Below are positions 36,085 through 44,200 of a DNA stretch of 64,000 bases, in pieces; positions within the stretch are counted from its first letter, which is position 1; each line of letters opens with the position of its first letter. The position numbers were made by a program, and so were the translations under genes. The notes under the pieces were generated by a model, which saw nothing but the letters and a program-made list of their open reading frames with translations, was not told the DNA's origin and ran no database searches. This stretch comes from CATQHP01 sp965214915 (GTDB lineage: Bacteria > Acidobacteriota > Terriglobia > Bryobacterales > UBA6623), in NCBI GenBank assembly GCA_965214915.1, contig CBDCCP010000002.1, positions 1,178,001-1,242,000 of the forward strand. The letters run 5' to 3'.

Positions 36085-36215
36085 GGCCCAATTGAAACGA
36101 TTGGCGGTGAAACGTTGGAACTGCGTGAATCCAACCCACCCCATTGCCGGGTTTCATCGTTTTAACCTGCTGTCGCGAGCAACTCGCTGTGGCAGAGAGC
36201 GTCAAGCACTCGTAT
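36085..36215 (-). pseudogene. Remnant of the 2TM SLATT-like gene (C-terminal end)
   Basis: On the minus strand this stretch reads IRVLDALCHSELLATAG then a TAA, matching VRRVLDVICHNELLVAMGYD of the intact gene at 38960-39499. After the stop, alignment continues at the DNA level in a shifted frame through the block that encodes FQRLTANLFNW in the intact copy. With the neighbouring truncated coiled-coil gene it forms a decayed second copy of the intact two-gene block. Confidence 0.6.
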
Positions 36216-36259
36216 GCCGCCACCGCCAAGCGTCCCCGATGTCTTGCCGTAACGGCCGG

Positions 36260-37537
36260 TCATTGCGCCCGTTGGTTTATGCCCAACAACTTGCGATAAA
36301 CCTTCATCAAATGAATCGTTGTTTCCGGGTTGCAGGCATGTGGATCCGGCATGATCGGCGCTCCGGCCGCCTCGGTCGCGCAATCCTCACAAGCCAACGC
36401 TACTATTTGGCCCATCTCGTTACGCTTCGCTTGCCATTGATTCTCGAGAACGTACCGTTGTCTATCGGGCGCCCCGGCGTCCCCGCAGATGTAACGCGCC
36501 GGTCCGTGCGGCTTGAAGGCGCAGTTGCATACCCAGCAGCGCACCGATTCGCCGTCCTTGACTGTGCCTTGTTTGCCGGACGATGCGACGCGACGTTGTC
36601 GTCGTCGGCCTGCCCTCCGCCGCTCGGCCTTGACGCCGCCTCGTTTACCGGACGATGCAGCGGGGTCTGCTTTGCCGGCAGCCGCTGCCGGCACGAACTT
36701 TTCCTCCTTGCCCAGATTTTCAAAAGCGCGTTTCGCTTCGGCCTCCAGTTCTCCGTCGCCCGCCTTTCGCGCCAGGACAACCGCCGCCTCAAAATCCCGC
36801 TGCGCCTCGTCCACGCGGCCCAACCGCGCATTCGCTTCGCCCCGGTTGCTGTAGGCTGCAATATCGCCCGCATCCGGCCGGATACCGCGGACTTCGAAAT
36901 CGTCCGGAGTCAGCCGGATCACCTTGTTGTAGTCGGCGATGGCGGCTTCATAGCGGCCAAGGGCGCACTTCGCATTGCCCCGGTTGTTATAGGCTTCGGG
37001 GTAGTTTGGCTCATACCGGATCGGGTTGTCATAGTCGAGGGTGAACGGGGCTTTAAGAAAACGGAACCGCACTTGCGCCGGTATCAACCGGATCGCCTCG
37101 TCGTAGTCGGCGACGGCGGCTTCATGTCGGCCAAGGGCGTGCTTCGCATTGCCCCGGTTGTAGTAGGCTGCGGCGTAGTTCGGCCTCAGTCCGATCGCTT
37201 TGTCACAGTTGGCGATGGCTTTCTCATGGTGTTCGTAGTAGGCATTCGCTACGGCATGGTTGCAATAGTTTGCGGCTTCGTCCAGCTTCGGGTCGGCCGC
37301 CTTCCTATAGTCGGCGACGGCGGCTCCGGGACGATCCGGCCTGGGCTCGCAAATCAGGCGCTTGTCCACTTCATCTGCGCTATCGCACATATCGCAATAA
37401 TCCAGACCGCACACTTTGCAGTGGTGCAGCATCTCGTAGTCGTCTCGATTTTTACCGCAGACTTCGCATATTCTATAAACGCCTCCCAAACTGTTCTTGA
37501 ACTCCATCTCCAACGGTTTCAAGCCTGAAATTATCAT
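36260..37537 (-). CDS. TPR protein flanked by cysteine-rich zinc-binding segments
   Basis: About 425 residues starting MIISGLKPLEMEFKNSLGGV. A zinc-binding head reads CEVCGKNRDDYEMLHHCKVC and then CDMC, a ZZ/FYVE-like spacing. At least three TPR units follow (AIANCDKAIGLRPNYAAAYY, AAVADYDEAIRLIP, AAIADYNKVIRLTPDDFEV). A Lys/Arg-rich linker with two repeated SSGK-type motifs leads to a C-terminal cysteine cluster (CWVCNCAFKPHGPARYICGD, later CEDC). I do not know a named family with this order. The likely role is protein-protein or nucleic-acid recognition in the cytoplasm. The start could also be the upstream ATG at 37591. Confidence 0.65.
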   Translation of the reverse strand: MIISGLKPLEMEFKNSLGGVYRICEVCGKNRDDYEMLHHCKVCGLDYCDMCDSADEVDKRLICEPRPDRPGAAVADYRKAADPKLDEAANYCNHAVANAYYEHHEKAIANCDKAIGLRPNYAAAYYNRGNAKHALGRHEAAVADYDEAIRLIPAQVRFRFLKAPFTLDYDNPIRYEPNYPEAYNNRGNAKCALGRYEAAIADYNKVIRLTPDDFEVRGIRPDAGDIAAYSNRGEANARLGRVDEAQRDFEAAVVLARKAGDGELEAEAKRAFENLGKEEKFVPAAAAGKADPAASSGKRGGVKAERRRAGRRRQRRVASSGKQGTVKDGESVRCWVCNCAFKPHGPARYICGDAGAPDRQRYVLENQWQAKRNEMGQIVALACEDCATEAAGAPIMPDPHACNPETTIHLMKVYRKLLGINQRAQ

Positions 37538-37887
37538 TGCACACCGCCTATAACGCAGCGCTGAGATTCTGAACTGCCGGCGGGCCGTCACCGGCGATCG
37601 GCCCGGCGATCGGCCGCTTCATCGGCGCCGGCGCGGAATCCAGGCTCAATCTGCAAGAACTCTACGAACTGCGCCTGCCGCAAAAAAAGCCGGCAAGACG
37701 GTCGAGACCATACTGACCCTTCCGCTCATCGGCGCCCCTTTGCCGCCTGGTTGTTTCTCCCATTTCGCATGTTTGCCCGCAATGCGTCGGAGAGGCCGCC
37801 AACATAGACAAACCATCCAAGGTCCATCTCAGGATTCCCGTGCATTTTTTCGATGCGCTCTCCCTTGCAACGTGTTATGGTGGAGTC
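37538..37887. other. Gap with possible gene fragment
   Basis: About 350 bases without a complete gene. On the plus strand, 37587-37713 reads IGRFIGAGAESRLNLQELYE then LRLPQKK, and the sense continues in another frame as AGKTVETILTLPLIGA after a run of seven A. This may be a decayed gene fragment, but I cannot name the family. Nothing else was recognised. Confidence 0.25.
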
Positions 37888-38400
37888 ATGCCTATCACAC
37901 TCACCAAAGAAACCATCGACAATTACGAACGCGAGATTGAAGAGAGGTATAAGCGCGAGAAAGAAGGCGTTCAGGCGCTGCGGGAACTTTTCGCCCGCCT
38001 GGAAGCCGGAGGGCCGGAGTCCGGAGCAACGCCTCCGCCCGTTAGGCGCGTTGCCGGCCGCCGCCAGACGCTTGCGAGCAAAATCGAAGAAGTCTGCTCG
38101 AGATACAAAAACGAAGAGTGGACCACGCGGCGGATGCTCGACTATCTGCGCAGCATCGAATTCCCTATGAAGAAGGCGAAGACCAACAACGCGTTGTCCA
38201 CGGCAATGGCGAATCTGGCCAAGCAAGGGAAGCTCAACATTATCCGCAAGGGTATCGGCAACCGGGGCCACATTTACCGTTGGCAAGGGGACGCGCAACA
38301 GGCGGAAGAAGCAAGCCCGCCGGCAGACGCGAAGGAGCACGCAGCCGCCGCCGAACCGTCTCAACCCGCCGACAGCCCACAACAGGAAGCAGCGGGTTAA
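37888..38400 (+). CDS. Small coiled-coil / winged-helix-like protein
   Basis: A 170-residue protein starting MPITLTKETIDNYEREIEER, a charged N-terminal coiled coil. The middle (SKIEEVCSRYKNEEWTTRRM, LDYLRSIEF, NALSTAMANLAKQGKLNIIR) has the layout of a winged helix, ending in a wing-like GNRGHIYRW. The tail is Ala/Glu/Pro-rich and probably disordered. The DNA-binding role is inferred from the layout only. The antisense frame on the minus strand is rejected because it lacks domains. It could be the regulator acting on nearby sites, but that is untested. Confidence 0.6.
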   Translation: MPITLTKETIDNYEREIEERYKREKEGVQALRELFARLEAGGPESGATPPPVRRVAGRRQTLASKIEEVCSRYKNEEWTTRRMLDYLRSIEFPMKKAKTNNALSTAMANLAKQGKLNIIRKGIGNRGHIYRWQGDAQQAEEASPPADAKEHAAAAEPSQPADSPQQEAAG

Positions 38401-38472
38401 GAGCAACGGAAAGCGCCTCGTCGAAGGCGCGGCGCGGTCACAGCAGGTTCTCCGCGCGGGCTGCCGGGAAGC

Positions 38473-38922
38473 TCACACGATCTCGAACGCTTTGGCGACG
38501 AGGGCAAGGACGAGTGTGGACAAGAGGCCGAAGAGCAAGCGGGATTCGGACCGCCGCGCTGCGGCATCGGCTTTAAGCCACGCGATATCGGTCTTTACCG
38601 TTACCATATCGCTCTGGAACGCCGCGACATTGGCTTCAAGCGCCGCGACCCTGGTTCCAATCGCTGCGACATCGGATTTGATTGCTGCGACATCGGTTTC
38701 AAGCGCCGCGACCCTGGCTCCAAGCGCCGCGACAGCGGTTTTAACTTCCGCGACATCGGCCTTGACTGCTGCGACAGCGGTTTTGACTGCCGCGACATCG
38801 ACCTTCGTAGCGAGTTGCTCATCGGCGCGGCTGATGGCCGAGGCGAGGGCTTCGGCTTGCCGGCGCGCAAACCCGGTCTCTTCGAGGTCGCGGGCGATGC
38901 GCAGAGTGTCTCGCGGGTACAC
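38473..38922 (-). CDS. Coiled-coil protein with C-terminal membrane anchor (DUF1640-like)
   Basis: A 149-residue protein. The head MYPRDTLRIARDLEETGFAR is followed by an ADEQLATKVD segment, then by seven to eight 11-residue-like heptad repeats (VAAVKTAVAAVKADVAEVKT, VAALETDVAAIKSDVAAI), a basic hinge and a C-terminal transmembrane helix (LLFGLLSTLVLALVAKAFEIV cut at its ends). The fold is a parallel coiled-coil stalk on the membrane, as in DUF1640/CCDC90-like proteins. It is 37 bp downstream of the 2TM protein gene on the same strand, and a broken copy of the pair lies at 35.7-36.2 kb. Confidence 0.7.
   Translation of the reverse strand: MYPRDTLRIARDLEETGFARRQAEALASAISRADEQLATKVDVAAVKTAVAAVKADVAEVKTAVAALGARVAALETDVAAIKSDVAAIGTRVAALEANVAAFQSDMVTVKTDIAWLKADAAARRSESRLLFGLLSTLVLALVAKAFEIV
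38575..38830. repeat. Degenerate tandem repeats within the coiled-coil gene
   Basis: Units of about 21 and 42 bases built on CGCGACATCGG, CGCGACCCTGG and TGCGACATCGG recur roughly ten times and encode the Val-Ala-Ala-Leu/Val-Lys heptads. Repeats of this type change length by slippage. The paralog at 35759-35983 has lost exactly this part. Confidence 0.65.
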
Positions 38923-38959
38923 GGCTTGCTCTCTTCGGCCACTTGCTATCGCACCGCGC

Positions 38960-39499
38960 TCAACCCGGTTTTTGCCCGGCCTTCACCAGCCGGTGCTCGC
39001 CCCAATTGAAAAGATTGGCGGTGAGGCGCTGGAACCACGTTAATCGAACCCACTCCTGCTGCAAGGTTTTGGCGTCGTAGCCCATCGCCACCAGCAATTC
39101 GTTGTGGCAGATCACGTCAAGCACCCGCCTGACCGGAGGTTCCGCCGCCTCGATATCGAGGCGTTCCTTCGCGACGGCAGCTACGGTCTCATCGGAGGCA
39201 CCGGGATGGAGTTGTTTTTCAAGTCGCGTGAAGTCCTTAACGAACTGGGCATGTCGACTTGCCTTGACTCCAAAAGAGAAAACTAGTTTCAGGCCGGAAA
39301 TGCCCGCCACGCCGAATCCCGCGGCGAGAGTAAAGGTTTTGTGGTCTTGCAGTGCCAATGCAACTGCCCCCGATCCCAACAGCAACAATATAAAGTCGGT
39401 GCAGCGGTCGACCCCTTCAAAAAACGCTTGCCGTCGCGAGTGGTAGCGTATCGAACGGCGCACGCCAAAAAGCAACTCGTGAAAACCTTCGTTCGCCAT
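38960..39499 (-). CDS. 2TM protein with SLATT-like layout
   Basis: About 179 residues from MANEGFHELLFGVRRSIRYH. A helical basic head is followed by two membrane segments (FILLLLGSGAVALAL and a second ending ISGLKLVFSF) and then a cytoplasmic helical tail (FVKDFTRLEKQL ... RRVLDVICHNELLVAMGYD). The length and the order helix-TM-TM-helix resemble SLATT effector domains, which are thought to form pores in nucleotide-activated conflict systems. No nucleotidyltransferase or SLOG sensor gene is visible nearby. The start at 39499 is preferred over 39541. Confidence 0.55.
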   Translation of the reverse strand: MANEGFHELLFGVRRSIRYHSRRQAFFEGVDRCTDFILLLLGSGAVALALQDHKTFTLAAGFGVAGISGLKLVFSFGVKASRHAQFVKDFTRLEKQLHPGASDETVAAVAKERLDIEAAEPPVRRVLDVICHNELLVAMGYDAKTLQQEWVRLTWFQRLTANLFNWGEHRLVKAGQKPG

Positions 39500-39524
39500 G
39501 ACCGAGCTTATTATAGCGACAACA

Positions 39525-39932
39525 TCAGGAACCACTTTCACGGGACCCCTCGTCGACTGGGGGCTTTGGCCGTGGTGGCTTTGGATTCGGTGGCCCTACG
39601 GTGTTTCTGACTCTTCTTATGCTCTTCTCCAATGGCTCCAGCCGCAGTTGCGACGATTCTGACGGTTCCGGCTGATCGGGCGGTTCCGGCGGTTCCAGCG
39701 GCGGAGGTTTCTTCTCTTCACGCATTACGGGTTCGCCATATAAGCTACCACAGTGCCGATGTGTCGGCACAGGGCAACTTCGCCGGTAACGGCCGTCGTC
39801 ACGAACTCTCATCATTGCCAAGCCTTCCAATGGAACGTCCCGGTCGGGCTGCTTAATCCCCGTCGCCACTTCTCCACCCAAGTCGAGGGTCTGCGCGGTA
39901 CCGGTTTCACTCATGGCCATGGTGGGCAGCAT
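39525..39932 (-). CDS. Hypothetical Pro/Glu-rich protein
   Basis: A 135-residue frame, possibly starting at MSETGTAQTLDLGGEVATGI. The C-terminal half is a proline-rich spacer (KKPPPLEPPEPPDQPEPSES). It lies 25 bases upstream of the 2TM gene on the same strand and could be co-transcribed with it. There is no recognised domain, and low complexity makes a false ORF possible. Confidence 0.35.
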   Translation of the reverse strand: MLPTMAMSETGTAQTLDLGGEVATGIKQPDRDVPLEGLAMMRVRDDGRYRRSCPVPTHRHCGSLYGEPVMREEKKPPPLEPPEPPDQPEPSESSQLRLEPLEKSIRRVRNTVGPPNPKPPRPKPPVDEGSRESGS

Positions 39933-39985
39933 CAGTAACTTGTGTGCCGGTTCAGATAGATATGAGACGCTGCGAGCCGGCGTCA

Positions 39986-40128
39986 GAGGGTCATCGCCCT
40001 CCTACCGGGTCATTGTTTTGGCGACGGGGCGGGTTCAGTCAAGGGCGCGCCCGCCAGGGCACGGCGGAGCGTACCCTTGACGGGTTCCGTCCCGTCGCGT
40101 ACGCCGCTCACAGAGGGCGATGGCCCTC
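39986..40128. repeat. Long imperfect inverted repeat (hairpin)
   Basis: Outer arms of 16 bases at 39986-40001 and 40113-40128 match at 15 positions when one is complemented, and each arm is itself close to a palindrome. Inner arms of 25 bases at 40021-40045 and 40074-40098 match at 21 positions. The centre is a GC-rich loop of about 28 bases with weaker pairing. The gene-free stretch 39933-40260 holds this and nothing else I recognise. It might be a small non-autonomous mobile element, a structured RNA or a recombination site next to the tRNA genes. Confidence 0.6.
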
Positions 40129-40260
40129 TCCTCGAGGTGGGGCCCAAGCGGATCCACAGAGGGGGGGGCACCGTCTCATATATCCTGAACCCGCACATGG
40201 CGTTGCTTTTTCAGGCCGAAAAATGTAAAATAGCCTACAGGTGGCGATTCCATTAGAATG

Positions 40261-40349
40261 TGGCGGGGAGTGCGGGATTCGAACCCGCGAACGCCAGAGT
40301 CGTTGACCGCTTATAAGGCGGCTGCAATAAACCTCTCTGCCAACTCCCC
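40261..40349 (-). tRNA. Class II tRNA with UAU anticodon (identity uncertain)
   Basis: An 89-base tRNA including an encoded CCA. Acceptor GGGGAGT pairs with ACTCCCC, the discriminator is G73, the T-arm is GCGGG-TTCGAAT-CCCGC, and the D-stem is a three-pair GCA/TGC. The anticodon stem GCCGC/GCGGT encloses CTTATAA, so positions 34-36 are UAU, which reads AUA (Ile). The variable arm is long (stem AACG/CGTT), which is the class II shape of Ser, Leu and Tyr tRNAs, not of Ile. G73 plus class II shape fits serine. It is nine bases after the next tRNA-like element. Confidence 0.8.
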
Positions 40350-40358
40350 GCAACAGGG

Positions 40359-40427
40359 TGGACCTGTGGGGAATCGAACCCCAGGCAACCGCGGGTGTAG
40401 AGCCGGGTGCCGCACCAAACCAGGCCC
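40359..40427 (-). tRNA. tRNA-like element, alanine-type acceptor, candidate CUA anticodon
   Basis: A 69-base element with a good acceptor stem (GGGCCTG/CAGGTCC) and T-arm (TGGGG-TTCGATT-CCCCA). The acceptor is identical to that of tRNA-Ala at 58.7 kb, including G3:U70 and A73, which are alanine identity elements. The central part is irregular: the D-arm is tiny and the anticodon stem is only two to three good pairs around CTCTACA, which would place CUA at the anticodon. The 3' end is CCC, not CCA. It may be a decayed tRNA, or an unusual tRNA-like RNA. Confidence 0.4.
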
Positions 40428-40447
40428 ACTGACTGAGAGGCCGGCGG

Positions 40448-41188
40448 TCACTCGCCGGCCTCTTTTTCTTCGTTATTCCACTTTTCATCGAATTCTCGAT
40501 AAGCATCCACGAATCCAAGCAGTTCATTTCGTTGTTCCGTAGAAATCTCGAATGGATCGAACCCGATGATCAGTTCTGCAAAACCTTTCGCACCAACTCT
40601 GATTCTTAGACTTCGTGCATCTGCCTGTTCCGTGTTTACAGATTGTTTAGACTGGCGCCCTGGTTTCTTTGGGGATCTTTTGGTCTTGTCGCCGTTACCT
40701 GCTCCCGTGGACGACCTGCTTGACGGACGGCCGGCCTTGGCTTTGACGTGATTCGAGACTTCGATGCCTGCTTCCTCTAACGCATGCAAGAAAAACCTAC
40801 GAGCCCTACGATGGGTCGTCCCCTGGACACCGTAGGACCTGATCGCTTCGTCCAACTGGGAAGGAGAAGCCTTCGAAATTTCAATTTGTTCGAAAATTCT
40901 TGAATATGCGCGTTCGACAAGGCGCTTCAGTGTTTCCTTCCGTGTCCTCCGGTTGACCAGCATCTCTAAATCGTCTGCCGGATCGCCCGAGTCATCGATC
41001 AGTCCCATGAATCGAAAAGCCGCCAGCAACTGGCTTTTCGCTCCGCCCGAGTAGGTAGGGAAAATCGATCCATCCACCTTATCGGGAATGTCATGCTCTT
41101 CCAGCCTATCGAGCGCGTTCCTGAATGTGGCGAAGGGCGCGTACGCAATTCGAACAGGATGTTCTTCGTCTTTCCGAATTCCAGTCAT
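40448..41188 (-). CDS. DUF5343 protein
   Basis: A 246-residue protein from MTGIRKDEEHPVRIAYAPFA. The DUF5343 region is seen in FATFRNALDRLEEHDIPDKV and YSGGAKSQLLAAFRFMGLID, with DDLEMLV following, a helical winged-helix-like unit. The middle is Lys/Ser/Arg-rich and the C-terminal 70 residues contain LRIRVGAKGFAELIIGFDPF. The family occurs in mobile and defence regions, but no activity is established. Its stop lies 20 bases before the tRNA-like element, on the same strand. Confidence 0.75.
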   Translation of the reverse strand: MTGIRKDEEHPVRIAYAPFATFRNALDRLEEHDIPDKVDGSIFPTYSGGAKSQLLAAFRFMGLIDDSGDPADDLEMLVNRRTRKETLKRLVERAYSRIFEQIEISKASPSQLDEAIRSYGVQGTTHRRARRFFLHALEEAGIEVSNHVKAKAGRPSSRSSTGAGNGDKTKRSPKKPGRQSKQSVNTEQADARSLRIRVGAKGFAELIIGFDPFEISTEQRNELLGFVDAYREFDEKWNNEEKEAGE

Positions 41189-41253
41189 GGAATCTAGAAT
41201 AGCGTGATATGCGACACGAGTCAAGGCACAGATCAGGATTTTTGTAAAAAAAT

Positions 41254-44200
41254 TTATTCTGCGGACTCATCTGCCATGCGGCCCGTCGTGTCAGAGTCAA
41301 CCGCTGCTTTCTGTCCGACAAAAGCAGTGTCCTTCGTGTCTAATCCGTAGAGCCTGCACACGATGCGGTCGAGCTTGCGCTCCAGGTCGGTTACGTCGGC
41401 GGTTGGATCGGCTTGCTTGGCGGCGAGTATGGCGTCGACGAGATCGACGACCGGTTGTTGGGCATCGCGCGGAGCATCGGGGATGGGCAGCTTCTTCCAG
41501 TCGTCGGGGTAAAGGTGGATGTTGCTGCGACGGTGCGCGCGCAAAAAGTCCTGGGCTGCGGCCGAATTCATCACTCCGAGCAAGTACTTGATCGAAAAGC
41601 GGCGGCTGTTGTCTTCCAGGTCTTCGCGCCGCGGAAACTTGGAGCGCTGCTTCTCGCCCGGATAACGGGCCTGCTTTTGGATTGAGCGATTGCGTACGCC
41701 TTCCAGATCGCGCCAAAGGATAAACCCAACACTACTTGCGTCAAAGTAAATACGGTTGCTGTCGTAGCAAGACTTTGGGTCGGGGCCGGGCGTGCGTTGA
41801 ACGATGATCTTTTCCCCCACCCCGTAGAGTTCCGGGAACGTTTTTCGACGAAATAAGGACGGTGCGCGATCGGTTCCCCATTCGATCCAGCGATTTTTCA
41901 CGGGGAGCCAGCGGTCCAGATGCTTGCCTTCGACAAACGGCTTGGGATGCGTCTCGTCTTTCGTATCCGACACGACATCCTCCAAAGTAAAGGCACCGTG
42001 CGCCCTGACTTCATGCGCGTGGACAACCATACCGACGGAGACGTAGCACAGATCGCCGAGTTGAACGGCCGGCGAGGATGGGGGGCGATACACGTCTTCG
42101 GGGAAGAAGATTCGTTCGCTCAGAGCCTTCTGTCTACCGGTTGAAAGCTTCTTGACCTGCCCAAAGACCGGCTCGTGCAGCCGCCGCAGCGGCTGGTTCT
42201 CTGACGCCTCGGCCTTGCGGAACAGGTACGATAGGTTATGGACCGCGGCATCGAAGACTTTGATCCTGCTGAAGAAATCGATCCTCTCTATAAGGGCGTT
42301 GCGTAGAAACCACTCGCGGGCCTTCAGCGCGTATTTCGCATGACCGAATGCGTCCGAGACGATCAAGCTGGACACGCCGCCTTCAGCGAGCAACTTGAAG
42401 CCTCGTTCCATGAACGGAACGAACATATCCCACTTCTGCCAGAGCGTCTCGTAATAGCCGCTGTCCAGGATGGCCTCCCGGGTTATTTTGTGCCGGTCGT
42501 CCGGGAAATCAGCGCGAACGTAGGGCGGGTTGCCGATGACCACGTCGAAGCCGTCGGTTACGCCGAACATCCATTCGGGATCGAACCAGGCGGCGCGGGC
42601 GTTCTGGTCGTACGGGTCCCAGTCGGCCACGGCCCGGGCGTCGCCGTGTTCGAAACCCAGGCTTTCCAAGCCGTGCGCCAACTCGGCTCTGAGCGAGGCG
42701 TCCTGCTGGCGCAGCCTGAGCTTGTCCGCCCGCGAGCGGGCGTTGAAATAGCGCTCGCGCACCCGCCGCAAACGGTCTTCCATCGTCTTTACGATGTCGC
42801 TGCCCAAAACCTTTTGTCGCCCGCCGCCCAGGCCGGTCAGAGCGTCGGCGGCGACGAAGCGGGTTTCCAGGTTGGGCAGAGGGCGGATGCCGTAGTTGTC
42901 TGCGGGGTCGTCGTTGGCGCGCTGCTCGACGACCAGGGAGATGAAGAAGCGCAGCTTGGCGATCTGGCAGGCGACGGGCTGGATGTCCACGCCGTGGACG
43001 GCGTTGCAGATCAGGTAGAGCTTGCGCCCAAATCCGCCGAAACCACGCTCTGGCGCGAAAGCGCTGTCCACCGCCTCAACGGCCTTTTCTCGAGCTTCCG
43101 GGTCATCGATGGCCTCGGCTTTCTTGAGTTGCCTCGCCTTCCAGCGTTCATTGCGAGGGTCGAGCTTGGCGAGAATCAAGACGAGCTTTTGCAGGATGCC
43201 CATCGGAAAGGCTCCGGAGCCACAGGCCGGATCGAGGACCTTCAAGTTGTCGACGGTCTCGACCAACGGGCCAACCTCCGTCTCGTCGATGAGATGATCG
43301 TCTGTCGGAGTCGGCTTTCCTTCCTTTGCCCATGTGCGCGCGGTCTCCTCATCCTGGTCGAAGGCGAGCAGCAGGCGCAGCCGCTCTTCGAGCCATGCCT
43401 TATCGCCGTCATAAGGCGGCGTGTTCTTCAGGAAACAAGCAAGCAACGCCTCATCGACCATGTAGTCCACGATGTGGCGCGGCGTGTAGTAGGAGCCGGT
43501 GGCCTTGCGCGCCGTCTCTTGCGTCTCGGGGTTGTAGGCGGCCAGCAGGTTTTCGAAGACGCGGCCGAGCAGCTCGGGATCGAGGGCGACCTCGCGGTCG
43601 AGCGGCGTGTTCTCCTCGACGGTGAACTTGTAGCGCCCGAACAAGGGGAACAGACCGTCTGCGGCAGCGAAGAACAGGCGCGCCGGGACGCTCAAATCCC
43701 GGTGTTGGGCCGGGTTGTCGGTGAAGGCGTCGATGCGCCGGCCGCCCGCCCTGCGCCCCTCGAAATCGTCGAGGCAATCGAACAGGCCGCCGTTGACGAA
43801 GGGCACGCCGCCTAACTCGTCGAAGAAGCCGTCCGCATCGGCCAGCAGGCCGCGGCAGCGGTACTGGTTGGGGTCGCGGTGCGCGCGGGGGTCTTGCGTG
43901 CTGAAGGCGCGCCGGGCGATCTCGGTGTTCAGCGTGGCGAAGAACAGGTTCTGCAGCACGGCGCGGTAGTAGTCGGTCCGGTCGGGGTCGTAACGCTTCA
44001 GCGCCGCGCGGGCGAAGCTTTCCTCGAAGAGCCTGTCGGGAACCAGCCCCTTTTCCTTCAGAAACCAGATGAACAGCAGGCGGGTAATCAGCCGGATGAC
44101 GTGACGCTCGGCGGCGCCCGGCCCGGCGCCGTCGTCGGGAAAGCGGCATTGCGCCACCGCCCGCTCGAACCACTGGAACAATTCGAGGTAGAAGCGCCGG

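Noticed and set aside
37726..38406. Minus-strand frame opposite the small coiled-coil protein
   Set aside because: Cys/Arg-rich translation with no family; the plus-strand frame has sensible helical structure and charge pattern.
38575..38830. Possible CRISPR array
   Set aside because: The repeats are degenerate, contiguous, without spacers, and encode a coiled coil.
40261..40349. Allo-tRNA with 8/4 or 9/3 stems
   Set aside because: With the encoded CCA and G73 in register, the acceptor and T stems are the normal 7 and 5 pairs.
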